Made by a program: the position numbers and the translations under genes. Of a DNA stretch of 64,000 nt, positions 36,501 to 44,265 are shown piece after piece. Positions within the stretch are counted from its first letter, which is position 1, and every line of letters starts with the position of its first letter. This DNA is from Limnobaculum parvum. GTDB lineage: Bacteria > Pseudomonadota > Gammaproteobacteria > Enterobacterales > Enterobacteriaceae. The DNA is taken from NCBI RefSeq assembly GCF_003096015.2, contig NZ_CP029185.2, positions 977,001 to 1,041,000 of the forward strand. Direction: 5' to 3'. The notes under the pieces were generated by a model, which did not search any database, was not told the DNA's origin, and worked only from the letters and a program-made list of their open reading frames with translations.

Positions 36501-39500
36501 GTGCCACTATTCCCCCAGGCGCACTGCTGTCATTAACCGATGGTACGGTGCCTATTGTGCTTACGGCGGTAGATTCAGTCGGCAATACGACCTCGGCCTT
36601 AAGCTCAGTGGATGCGTTAGTACATACTTTACCTATCGCCGAGCTTAACACCCCGCTGTTTGGTGACGACGTGCTGAATTTATCTGAGGCGACCTCCGGG
36701 CAGATTCTTACCGGTAGGAGCGGCCTGACAGGATTGGGGCAAACGGTTGACCTAAACCTTGATGACACGACATATTCCGGTTCGGTTGATATTAATGGTA
36801 ACTGGACGGTTTTACTCCCGCCAAATGCACTGTTAGCGCTGGAGGATGGGCCTCACGACATAAGCGTGACGATCTCTGATCGGGTAGGCAATAACACCAC
36901 CAGCGGCGGGTTAATCTTCGATGTGGTGATCCATCATCTACCGGCACCAACCATCGATTTACCGTTTACGGATGGAATATTGAATGCTGCCGAAGCGGCA
37001 GTGGGTGGAACGCTTACCGGTTCAACCCATGTGACCGGAGAGGGCCAAAGCGTAACGGTTAGCATCAATGGTCAATCCTATTCCGCTACTGTAGATAGTA
37101 GCGGTAACTGGAGCCTGTCACTGACCTCTGACGATCTGAAGGCGCTGCCGGATGGCACTTGGCCCGTCACCATTATTGCCAGCGACAGTGCGGGCAATAC
37201 GGTTAACGGTAGTGCCTCGGTAGAAGTGCTGACCCATACACTGCCAAATGCCAAAATTAATCTGCCTTTCGGCGATGGTTTACTGAATATAGCGGAGGCG
37301 AATTCATTAACCGGACAGGTTATTAGTGGAACCACCGGCATTACCGGAGCAGGGCAAACGGTGACGGTAACCATCGATGGCAAACCGCAAACCGTGACGG
37401 TATTAGCCACCGGTCAATGGAGCGTAAGCCTAGACAGTACGGCACTCAATGCGTTAGGAACCGGTGAACATGATGTTCAGGTGACGGTGACGGATAGAGC
37501 GGGTAATACCTCGCAACAGGATCTCAGTTTTAATGCGCTATTAACGCTGCCAACCCTGACCATTGAACCACCGTTTGGCGACGGCATTCTTAATCTCAGT
37601 GAGGCCGGAAACATCGCGGCAATCACCGGAACCACCAACGCCAATATTTCCGGGCTGGGTGCAACGTTAACCTTAACCATTAACGGTGTTTCTTACCCAA
37701 CGATTATCGATGCTAACGGTAACTGGTCAGCCAATATTCCGGCCAATGCACTGTCAACGCTGATGAGTGGAGGTACCTATCCGATTGGTCTGACCGTCAC
37801 TGATGCAGCGGGTAACAGCACCTCTATCACCCAGAATTTCTCTACTCAGTTCTCTTTGCCGCAGCCAACGTTGGCAACGCCGTTTGGTGATACCTATCTG
37901 AGTATCAGCGAGTCCGGTGCCGATCAGACGCTAAGTGGACAACTGAATGTCGTGGGGGATTCGAGCAAAGCAAAAGTCAGCGTTTCTATTGGTGGTATCG
38001 ATCATGATGCCATCGTGAATAATGACGGTACTTGGTCTCTGCTCCTGACATCGAATGAACTGAAAGGGCTGGGTAACGGCGATAAACCGATTGTGGTTAC
38101 CGTGACCGATGAAGCGCTGAATACTAACAGCGTGAGTGGATTGGCGCATTTCTCCCTGACACCACCAACCATTAGCATCAATGCTTTTGCCGGTGACAAC
38201 ACACTGAACTATGCGGAAAGTCATCAAACTCAGATTTTGAGTGGTACCACCAGCAATGTAGAGGTAGGGCAAACGGTACAAATCAGTATTGGTGGTCTGA
38301 GCCGAAGTGCGTTGGTGACCACCGATGGTAGTTGGTCTATTGCATTAACGCCGGCAGAACTGGTATTGCTGGCTTCTGGGCAAATTACTGCCACCGTAGC
38401 GGATAAAGCGGGTAACAGTGCCGACGCATCGGCAATCAGCCTCGTGGTAGACATTGCGGAACCGACCCCATTCCTGACTCTCGATCCGGTAGCGGGAGAC
38501 AACGCCATCAACCTGATTGAATCAGGCGGAATGCTAACTATCAGTGGAACAGCCGATCCCTCTATGGCTTTACAATTGATTAGCCTGAGCCTTGGCAACT
38601 TATCGATTCCGGCGGCCATCATTGCTCCCGACGGTAAGTGGAGTGTCTCGATTCCTTCCATTGCACCGCTGCCTGATGGTAACTATGTTTTATCTGCATC
38701 AACCCTCAGTGGCGCAACCGCATCAGCCAATATTTTGGTTGATCGCATTCCACCTCAACTTTCGGTAGGCGTTTTTGCCGGAAACGATGTGCTAAACGTT
38801 TCTGAAGCGGGAAGCGTACAGATTCTTCGCGGTACCGGCAGTGAAATTGGCACTAACGTGTCAATCACATTACATGGCGTAACCCATTATGCTCCGGTGC
38901 AGAGTGACGGTAGCTGGAGTCTGTCACTGAGTTCAGCAGAGCTGAAGTCGTTGCCACAAGGGCCTCAGGACATCGTGGTTGAACTGGCGGATAAGGCCGG
39001 TAACCTCACCAGTGTGACCCACCCCATTACGGTCGACACGATTACGCCATTCCTGACGGTTGACGCTCTCGGCGTAGGAAACGTACTGACGGCGGCGGAA
39101 ATTCTGCTTGGCTTACCGTTAGGTGGAAAAGGCGATCCGGGGGATAACGTAACGGTAAAACTGGGGCCATTGCAGTTGTCGGCCATTGTTGATGATAACG
39201 GTAACTGGAAGGTTAATTTCCCAACCCTACAATTAGAGACACTGACGGATGGCCCGCAGGTTATTAACGTCAGTGTAGGGGATAGTGCCGGTAACGTTAC
39301 GTCAGTGAACGTAGGCCTCAATGTCGCATTGAACAGCACATTGGGGGCCGGAATCAGCACCATCTTTGGGCCGGACGGTATTTTGAATCTGGCAGAATCA
39401 CTGCTGATACAAACCTTGAGTGGAACCGCAACCGGTGACTACAACGGAGCGAAGGTTAGCGTAACGCTACTGGGGCAAACCTTCACCGCCAATGTGGGTA

Positions 39501-42500
39501 ACAATGGTAAGTGGAGTATCGACCTTACCCCTGATTTATGGCTGGGCCTGACGCAAAAAACTCTCGATGTAAATATCGGTATTACCGATGCCAATGGCAA
39601 TACTGTTAATCAACTGGTGCATACCGGATTAGCGCTGACTGATTTGCCTGTCATCAACAATATCATCGCGTTTGGGGATAACTTCCTGAATAAAGCTGAA
39701 ACTGCCCTCGATCAACTGATTAGCGGTAAGATTGGCAATATGGCGGCGGGAACATCGGTTAGCGTAACGCTGGGTACCAATACTTATAGCGCAGGGGTTG
39801 ATTCCAACGGTAACTGGTCGGTATCCATTCCTAAAGCGGATTTAACATCGCTACTGGATGGCATAACTAAAGTCGGTGTGACCGTCACGGATGCTGGTGG
39901 CAACGTGGTGAAACAATCCATCGATCTTGACGTTATCACCCATAACCTGCCAACCATCAAATTTAATCCACTGTTTGGCGATGGCGTATTGAGCCTGAGT
40001 GATTTACTGGGGCTGGTATCCATCGGCGGAACCGCAACCGGGCTGACGGGGCGAACCATTACACTAAGCATTGCGGGTTCTTCAACCCTTAGCGCGGTCG
40101 TGGGGGACGACGGCAGTTGGAGCGTGGCACTGACCCCATCGATTATTAATATCCTGAAAGGTATTGGCAGCGGTGATATTACCGTTTCGGCTAGCGCCAC
40201 CGATATTGCGGATAACCCAGTAAACGTGAGCGCGGGCGTGCATCTTTCGCTGTTGGCTCCGCTGTTGCAAACCGTATCGGTATTTGGCGATGGCCTGCTG
40301 AATGCGGTGGATGCCAGCGCATCACAGCTCATCAGTGGAACCATAGGCAATGCGCCGGAAGGCACTAAAGTGAGTGTTCTGCTGGGAGGGAAAACCTTCG
40401 CCGGTATCACGCTGGCAAACGGTTCGTTTTCGATTGCCCTGTTACCGTCTGATTTGTCTCAGTTACCTGATGGGCCTCTCACGGCGGCAATTACCATTAC
40501 CACTCCGGATGGCAACACCAACACCGGCAGTGCCAACGTGGTGGTTGGGTTGAAAAATCTGCCGCAAATTAACCTCGATCCTCTGTTTAATGGCGATGGC
40601 TTCCTCAATCATCTGGAAGCTGGCGCGGCTCAGTTAATCAGCGGAACCGTGACGAATCTTACCACGGGTAGTGTCGCCATTAAGGTGGGTGATAATACGC
40701 TGACGGCGACGATTAATCCGAACGGCACTTGGAGCACGACGATCCCATCCAATATCCTGAGCTTATTGCCTGATGGGCCATTGGCCGTCAGCGTATCGGT
40801 CAGCGATAGCGTGGGGAATACCGCCAGTGCGGGTCTCTCACTGAATACCATTATTCACAACTTGCCGACCATCTCCATTGGTTCGATTTTTGGTGATGGC
40901 ATTCTTAGCCTGGTGGATTTACTGACATCACAGGTGATTAGCGGCACCAGTGCTAATCTGGCGGTTGGGGCGGAAATCAGCGTGAAGCTGGGCAGTCTGG
41001 CATATACCGCTAAAGTGGGTACCGGTGGAGCATGGTCGTTATCGATACCGCCTCTGGATCTGAAAGCCTTGTTGGACGGCAACTTTAGCGTAGACGTGTC
41101 GGTTAAAGATGTGGCGGGGAACGTTGCCACATCCAGTGGGTTGCTGAATGTGATTTCTCACGTACTACCAACCTTGTCACTGGACAGCATCTTTAACAAT
41201 GGCGGTCTGAACGCGACGGATATCCTGAATGCACAGGTTATTAGCGGTAGTGCAACCAATGCGGAAGGCTCAATCGTTAATATCACGTTGGGGCTGAACC
41301 ATTACACCGCGACAGTAGATGCCAATGGTAAATGGACGCTAAGCGTGCCGAAGCTGGACCTGTCGGCATTGGCGGATGGTAACTTCGACGTCAATGCAAC
41401 CTTGACCAACGCAGCCGGAGAAGTGGCGAATGCCCTTGGCAAACTGGATGTTATCACGCACAACTTACCGGATATTTTACTGGGTAGCCTGTTTGGTAAC
41501 GACAGTATTCTGAATATCCTCGATGCGGGACAAACCCAAACCCTGAGCGGAACGTTGAGCAATTTGGTGGGGGGAAGCGTAGTGGTCTCGCTGGGCAGTA
41601 CCAATTACACCGCGACTGTGGGAGCAAATGGAACTTGGTCGCTGGATCTATCATCCAGCGTACTGAACTTATTGAAAGACGGTTCACTGCACGTCGGGGT
41701 GACGGTCACCGATAAGGTTGGCAACAGTAAAACCATCGGAACAGATGTCTACGTTAAGCTGAGTCCGCCGTTGCTCTCCTACAACCCATTAGCCACGCTG
41801 GATATTCCAACCCTATTGAGCAAGGGGCTGACGATTGGCGGTAGCTCACGCAACCTTAAAGTGGGGGCTGAGGTCAATGTTTCACTGCTGGGGCTGGCTT
41901 CGGTCGTAGCCCAGGTCAAAACGGATGGAAGTTGGAGTGCCAACATTCACCTGACGCTGCTTCAGTTACTGTCGCTGAATCTACTGACGCCGATTCTTCA
42001 TCTGTCCGCACAGGATGAGGCACAAAACGGATTTAGCGTCGATTTGGGGTTGGGCACGGTGCTGAATCTGCCTCTGCTGGCTGTTACCGCACAGGCAGAA
42101 CCCTTGATGCACGAAGCGGATGCCTCTGCCAATTCTGATGCCTTACATACCACTCCACTCCTTTCGACGGAAAGCACAACGGAAGAGCGCCTGAGTTCCA
42201 CGTTGACTTCAAGCAATGACGCTTCAGCTACGGCGGAGAAGAGTGCTGCCGCAGTTTCGGGAACCTTCACCATTGGCGGGGTGAGCATCGATTTAGCCGA
42301 TGGAACCCACAATAGCGGAAGCAGCGTTCAAGGGGGCAGTGGAAACGATGTGATTCACCTGAGTACGCTGGGCTTTAGCTATATCGATGGCGGTGCCGGC
42401 GTCGACACCTTGGTGTTGGATGGCGCGAACCTCCATCTGGATCTTACCCAACTGGGCGAGAAGATAACTCATATCGATATCTTCGATCTGGGTCTGTCCG

Positions 42501-42751
42501 GTAGCAACAGCATCACCTTGGATCTGAATGAGGCGCTTAACGTTAAAGATCCAACTCAGGAGCAGCTACTGATTAAGGGTTCTGAAGGGGATAAGGTCAA
42601 TTTGGTTCATGGTCAGGGCGACATCTGGAACTTAAATGGACAGAGCACCATTGGCGGGGTGATTTACGACGTTTATCACAATTCATCCCAAGGGAATAAC
42701 ACGCTGGGCGATGTTCTGGTTCAGCAAGGCTTGCACGTTAATCTGGTTTAA
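30542..42751 (+). CDS. giant BapA/LapA-like type I-secreted adhesin with about 36 Ig-like repeats
   Basis: Predicted surface adhesin of 4,069 residues (start 30542, with AGGGG six bases upstream; ATG 30491 would add 17). Order of parts: a BapA-prefix-like N-terminal domain (about 1-125, VVRIHGTSALVSSYERQGNDL), a hydrophobic Gly/Ala segment (SAGAIAGILGALAVGAGIAL), a Gly/Asn/Ser linker (about 153-206), then about 36 tandem Ig-like domains of about 100 residues to about 3840. Each repeats the pattern LNxxEA..Q.LSGT....G..V.V.L....Y.A.V..DGSWSV.IP..DL..L.DG...V.V.VTD.AGN. The C-terminus has a calcium-binding-type GGSGNDVIHL / IDGGAGVDTLVLDG and a type I secretion end. The next three genes encode a matching exporter. 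Probable role: cell-cell adhesion and biofilm. Confidence 0.92.
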   Translation: MAQENSVLGTVEVVARDNGAQLAHYTQGSQVVTLTQSSVVRIHGTSALVSSYERQGNDLIVHMKDGSTVRYQGFFTLDEKGEHSELVFDDGKEVNHAVFPLADMPGPAAAEAISPTYTTIGADSLLDDGLSAGAIAGILGALAVGAGIALAAGGSGGGGGGHSSSNQDNGGNLGNGDNSNNNGNSGNNGGGDNSGNNNGNNSATTPTITVNPFATDDVLNAVEVKSVQTLSGSTTHVEAGQTVTITLGGKTYTTQVAADGSWQVSVPDTDLQLLADGKTSLQVSVSNQAGLTAQDSHDFTVDVTPPVLTISSFAGDNTLDASESAANQTVSGTAIGAEGQIITITLGQNSYTATVDGQGNWQTVISSTDLQALSDGNYTVSASVSDAAGNSASGTLDIVKITAPAISISTFGGDDKIDSAESKSDQILSGMTQNAEPGSSVVVNISDNSVLTRSLFVSEKTFQPASGQTYLATVDADGSWHLTIPAGALEQFSSGTYTIVATVTNLDGQTATNTHTFVVDLDQSGISISIVSNDDYLSAVEATQDLSINGVTTGVDAGSVVTVILNSKSYLAIVDGAGHWSALVPSSDLKLLSDGATTITASVTAPAGTFSTEHILNVLINQLPQPTLDTPFGDGIVNAAEALSNQTLEGKSGLTGAGQTVVISLNGKSYVATVDVQGNWSTTIPTGDLQLLSDGSFPLVVKATDIAGNIGSVALNIVVDTTPPTLAIKALATDNILTASEMAVTQTISGSASITEQGQTVIITLNGKSYQALVGANGQWSTSIPSSDLQLLSSGDDTITVSLQDVAGNSSQISQVITVKTELPEVTILPFAGDDVLDGSEAKTAQLLSGSTTHAETGSLITVELNSQTYTTQVLADGSWSIIVPAGDLAQLANGTFTIQVSVTDVAGQTAQAEHSFIVDNNQGGIAIAIVATDDYLNFQEASQTQVISGTTSHVDPAQPVTVMLNGKTYTAIVQPDGSWKIAISSNDLQLLQDGKATITASVTDSDGNTVTTSHDFTVIIHDLPQLTIDTPFVDGYLNAQESQNSQTLSGRTGINGAGQAVIVAIGDDTYQASVDADGLWSVTLPAGALQQLPEGSVSISVSYTDVAGNTDTLGITATVDRVPPQLTVNSFTGDDRLNIAEALVDQTLSGTVSGADNGQIITVILNGQTYTTTVDGSSWSVNIPAADLAALQDGQQNIQVSVSDVAGNTALVQHPVEINANPFSAPLISVYPFAGNDVLSAAEQQVNQLVTGKVLNVEEGQTVTVVLGGQSYFGEVTTGGNWAVSISPSVLTELSDGYYTFEASVSDLSGNSISTTHGFTVDTLASSISVAPVTEDNYLNLEEASHGFFITGTSVGVLLGTTVTLTLNGKSYVTAVLPNGSWFVAIAAEDALALADGTASVVVSTIDNMGSVISGSHNFTVITTVLPAATINLPFGDGYLNLQESNQDQTLSGSTGITGSGQSVTVTINGIDYTANVDSNGNWQVMLPSTDLVKLDDGQQQITVVATDIAGNSSTLDSLANIDRTPPTLSVNLISDDNILNASEIQDAISINGFASLNDAGQLVLLTLSSTGVTYSGIVQPDGSWTIILPAGELAGVDDGTVNFSFSLTDVAGNTTTLPVTIQLDTAAEIHINAISGDNYINAMESLTPLVISGTSADIEPNQEVTIALNGKTYTTTIQVDGSWSYTVPADDVQQLPDGALNATVSVTDVAGNTAQDSHGITVITDTVNLPQLHLNTIAGNDVIDRSEAQNDVVISGFTQNITQGRIVSVTLNDVKYTAVVDADGNWSLSIPAQVVQGLPQGSQAVTVEVSDLAGNPATVTHTIEVDTIPPLLTIDIFAGNNVLNFDEASLGQLLSGTTEADLTVNITLNGVTTQVTADSDGHWQLALSASELLALTSGKVSVIEVSVADEAGNISSGSLNLAVATALPVVTLDQPFTDGLLNIIEATAGGVITGTTTELGATGSITITIGGQSYPVVVTGDGRWSATIPPGALLSLTDGTVPIVLTAVDSVGNTTSALSSVDALVHTLPIAELNTPLFGDDVLNLSEATSGQILTGRSGLTGLGQTVDLNLDDTTYSGSVDINGNWTVLLPPNALLALEDGPHDISVTISDRVGNNTTSGGLIFDVVIHHLPAPTIDLPFTDGILNAAEAAVGGTLTGSTHVTGEGQSVTVSINGQSYSATVDSSGNWSLSLTSDDLKALPDGTWPVTIIASDSAGNTVNGSASVEVLTHTLPNAKINLPFGDGLLNIAEANSLTGQVISGTTGITGAGQTVTVTIDGKPQTVTVLATGQWSVSLDSTALNALGTGEHDVQVTVTDRAGNTSQQDLSFNALLTLPTLTIEPPFGDGILNLSEAGNIAAITGTTNANISGLGATLTLTINGVSYPTIIDANGNWSANIPANALSTLMSGGTYPIGLTVTDAAGNSTSITQNFSTQFSLPQPTLATPFGDTYLSISESGADQTLSGQLNVVGDSSKAKVSVSIGGIDHDAIVNNDGTWSLLLTSNELKGLGNGDKPIVVTVTDEALNTNSVSGLAHFSLTPPTISINAFAGDNTLNYAESHQTQILSGTTSNVEVGQTVQISIGGLSRSALVTTDGSWSIALTPAELVLLASGQITATVADKAGNSADASAISLVVDIAEPTPFLTLDPVAGDNAINLIESGGMLTISGTADPSMALQLISLSLGNLSIPAAIIAPDGKWSVSIPSIAPLPDGNYVLSASTLSGATASANILVDRIPPQLSVGVFAGNDVLNVSEAGSVQILRGTGSEIGTNVSITLHGVTHYAPVQSDGSWSLSLSSAELKSLPQGPQDIVVELADKAGNLTSVTHPITVDTITPFLTVDALGVGNVLTAAEILLGLPLGGKGDPGDNVTVKLGPLQLSAIVDDNGNWKVNFPTLQLETLTDGPQVINVSVGDSAGNVTSVNVGLNVALNSTLGAGISTIFGPDGILNLAESLLIQTLSGTATGDYNGAKVSVTLLGQTFTANVGNNGKWSIDLTPDLWLGLTQKTLDVNIGITDANGNTVNQLVHTGLALTDLPVINNIIAFGDNFLNKAETALDQLISGKIGNMAAGTSVSVTLGTNTYSAGVDSNGNWSVSIPKADLTSLLDGITKVGVTVTDAGGNVVKQSIDLDVITHNLPTIKFNPLFGDGVLSLSDLLGLVSIGGTATGLTGRTITLSIAGSSTLSAVVGDDGSWSVALTPSIINILKGIGSGDITVSASATDIADNPVNVSAGVHLSLLAPLLQTVSVFGDGLLNAVDASASQLISGTIGNAPEGTKVSVLLGGKTFAGITLANGSFSIALLPSDLSQLPDGPLTAAITITTPDGNTNTGSANVVVGLKNLPQINLDPLFNGDGFLNHLEAGAAQLISGTVTNLTTGSVAIKVGDNTLTATINPNGTWSTTIPSNILSLLPDGPLAVSVSVSDSVGNTASAGLSLNTIIHNLPTISIGSIFGDGILSLVDLLTSQVISGTSANLAVGAEISVKLGSLAYTAKVGTGGAWSLSIPPLDLKALLDGNFSVDVSVKDVAGNVATSSGLLNVISHVLPTLSLDSIFNNGGLNATDILNAQVISGSATNAEGSIVNITLGLNHYTATVDANGKWTLSVPKLDLSALADGNFDVNATLTNAAGEVANALGKLDVITHNLPDILLGSLFGNDSILNILDAGQTQTLSGTLSNLVGGSVVVSLGSTNYTATVGANGTWSLDLSSSVLNLLKDGSLHVGVTVTDKVGNSKTIGTDVYVKLSPPLLSYNPLATLDIPTLLSKGLTIGGSSRNLKVGAEVNVSLLGLASVVAQVKTDGSWSANIHLTLLQLLSLNLLTPILHLSAQDEAQNGFSVDLGLGTVLNLPLLAVTAQAEPLMHEADASANSDALHTTPLLSTESTTEERLSSTLTSSNDASATAEKSAAAVSGTFTIGGVSIDLADGTHNSGSSVQGGSGNDVIHLSTLGFSYIDGGAGVDTLVLDGANLHLDLTQLGEKITHIDIFDLGLSGSNSITLDLNEALNVKDPTQEQLLIKGSEGDKVNLVHGQGDIWNLNGQSTIGGVIYDVYHNSSQGNNTLGDVLVQQGLHVNLV

Positions 42752-42760
42752 GCAGTAAAC

Positions 42761-42787
42761 ACCGGTGCGATCATTGGTCGCACCGGT
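42761..42787 (+). terminator. hairpin between adhesin and secretion genes
   Basis: Perfect 10-bp stem ACCGGTGCGA / TCGCACCGGT with a 7-base loop, 10 bases after the adhesin stop. No T-tract follows, so it may act as a partial terminator or as an mRNA 3'-end stabiliser within the operon. Confidence 0.55.
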
Positions 42788-42855
42788 CAGAGATAGGGAT
42801 CGACTCTGGTATAGCATTATTTATAACAACCATCATCTAATAGAATGTGGGAAAA

Positions 42856-44265
42856 ATGAAATACACCAAACATTGTCCCCGTGCCGAACATCGATCCACT
42901 GTTCGGCCCTCTGGTTATATCATCGGGTTATGTTGTGGATTAAGTAGCCTATTTCTAACTTTTCCGCCCGTAAGCTATGCGGCAGAAGAGTATCAGTGGC
43001 AGGTTGCGCCCAGTGAACAAAACCAATCCAGTTTATCCATTCATGAAGCGGTTCTGCGGGCATTTGCCCGCAACCCGCAAATAGCGCAGGCCGCAGCACA
43101 AATTCGCGTAGGGAAAGCCAACCTGAACGTGGCGAAAAGCGGTTGGTTTCCCCAAGTTTCATTGCAGGGGGGCGTAGGCCGTTCTCATCAAACCGATTCT
43201 TCAGGTTCGTTGGATAATAATGGTTCCGTTGGCCTTAACCTAAAACAACTGCTGTATGACTTTGGTAAAACCGGAGGCAGCATTGATGAGCAACATGATT
43301 TATCCGATGCCTACAATTATCAGCTTTACAGCACCCTAAATGGCGTGGGGCAACAAACCCTACAGAGTTATCTTCAGGTCAAACGCTATCAGGAGTTGGC
43401 GCAGGCAGCGCAGCGTAATCTGGCTTCCCTTGAAAGCGTCCGAGAAATGGCCACGCTGCGCGCAGAGGCAGGATTAAGCTCTCAATCAGATGTATTACAG
43501 GCAGAAACGCGTATTGCCGGTATGAAAGCCACCTATCAGCAGTATCAGGCTCAGGTGATGTCGGCGCAGGCTTCGCTATCGGCGTTGACCGGCGTTGTTG
43601 CGACTGACTATCCGGATTTACCGAAAGATCTGTTGGGACAAAAAATTTCCGTTAAGTCATTACCCTATCAACAAAATAACGCGGTACGCAGCACCCAAGC
43701 TAAACAACTGGCCGCCGAGAAGCGCATCCAACAGGCTAAAGCTCAACATTGGCCCACCATTTCAGTACAGGCTGGGCGCACCCGTTATGCCGATGGCGAC
43801 GGTTCGTATTGGGACGATCAGGTACAGCTGGTGGTCGACGCGCCTATTTATCAAGGTGGTGCCACCTCGGCTCGGGTCGATGCTGCCGAAGGGGAACGCC
43901 AGAATGCACAGGCTGAAGTTGAAGCCAGCAAGCTGGATATCGATCAAAAAGCCTCAACCGCTTATGCGGATCTGCTAGGCGCACAGCAGCGCCAGCAGGC
44001 TGGAGAAGCACAGCAAGCCAGCGCGGGACAAACGCGCAGCGTCTATCAGGATGAATATCGCCTGAACAAACGTAGTTTGAATGACTTACTCAGCGTTGAA
44101 CAAGATGTTTTACAGGCAGATAACGCCGCCATTATGGCTCGCTACGACGCTTGGGATGCCGCAGTACGCTATGCCGGTGCAGTCGATAACTTGTTAGATA
44201 TGTTGGGGATCGAACGTCAAAAAGTGACCGGCGATGACCTCCCGACACTTGGAGGATCGTCTTAA
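42856..44265 (+). CDS. TolC-family outer-membrane channel of type I secretion
   Basis: Outer-membrane efflux protein of 469 residues with an unusually long signal region (cleavage probably at SYA/AEEYQW). Two outer-membrane-efflux repeats can be followed: LSIHEAVLRAFARNPQIAQAAAQIRVGKANLNVAKSGWFPQVSLQGG and AKAQHWPTISVQAGRTRYADGDG with coiled-coil helices between. It resembles LapE/BapB-type partners. Start 42856 is preferred over GTG 42847; neither has a strong ribosome binding site. The stop overlaps the ABC gene start by one base (TAATG). Confidence 0.9.
   Translation: MKYTKHCPRAEHRSTVRPSGYIIGLCCGLSSLFLTFPPVSYAAEEYQWQVAPSEQNQSSLSIHEAVLRAFARNPQIAQAAAQIRVGKANLNVAKSGWFPQVSLQGGVGRSHQTDSSGSLDNNGSVGLNLKQLLYDFGKTGGSIDEQHDLSDAYNYQLYSTLNGVGQQTLQSYLQVKRYQELAQAAQRNLASLESVREMATLRAEAGLSSQSDVLQAETRIAGMKATYQQYQAQVMSAQASLSALTGVVATDYPDLPKDLLGQKISVKSLPYQQNNAVRSTQAKQLAAEKRIQQAKAQHWPTISVQAGRTRYADGDGSYWDDQVQLVVDAPIYQGGATSARVDAAEGERQNAQAEVEASKLDIDQKASTAYADLLGAQQRQQAGEAQQASAGQTRSVYQDEYRLNKRSLNDLLSVEQDVLQADNAAIMARYDAWDAAVRYAGAVDNLLDMLGIERQKVTGDDLPTLGGSS

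Noticed and set aside
30965..42312. Many open frames of 60-208 codons on the opposite strand of the adhesin gene
   Set aside because: They are mirror frames of a repetitive, codon-biased gene; all are low-complexity reversals of the Ig-like repeats and lack ribosome binding sites.
30542..42751. The tandem repeats as a CRISPR or satellite array
   Set aside because: The periodicity of about 300 bp is in protein sequence within one open frame, with diverged DNA; there are no short identical repeats with unique spacers.
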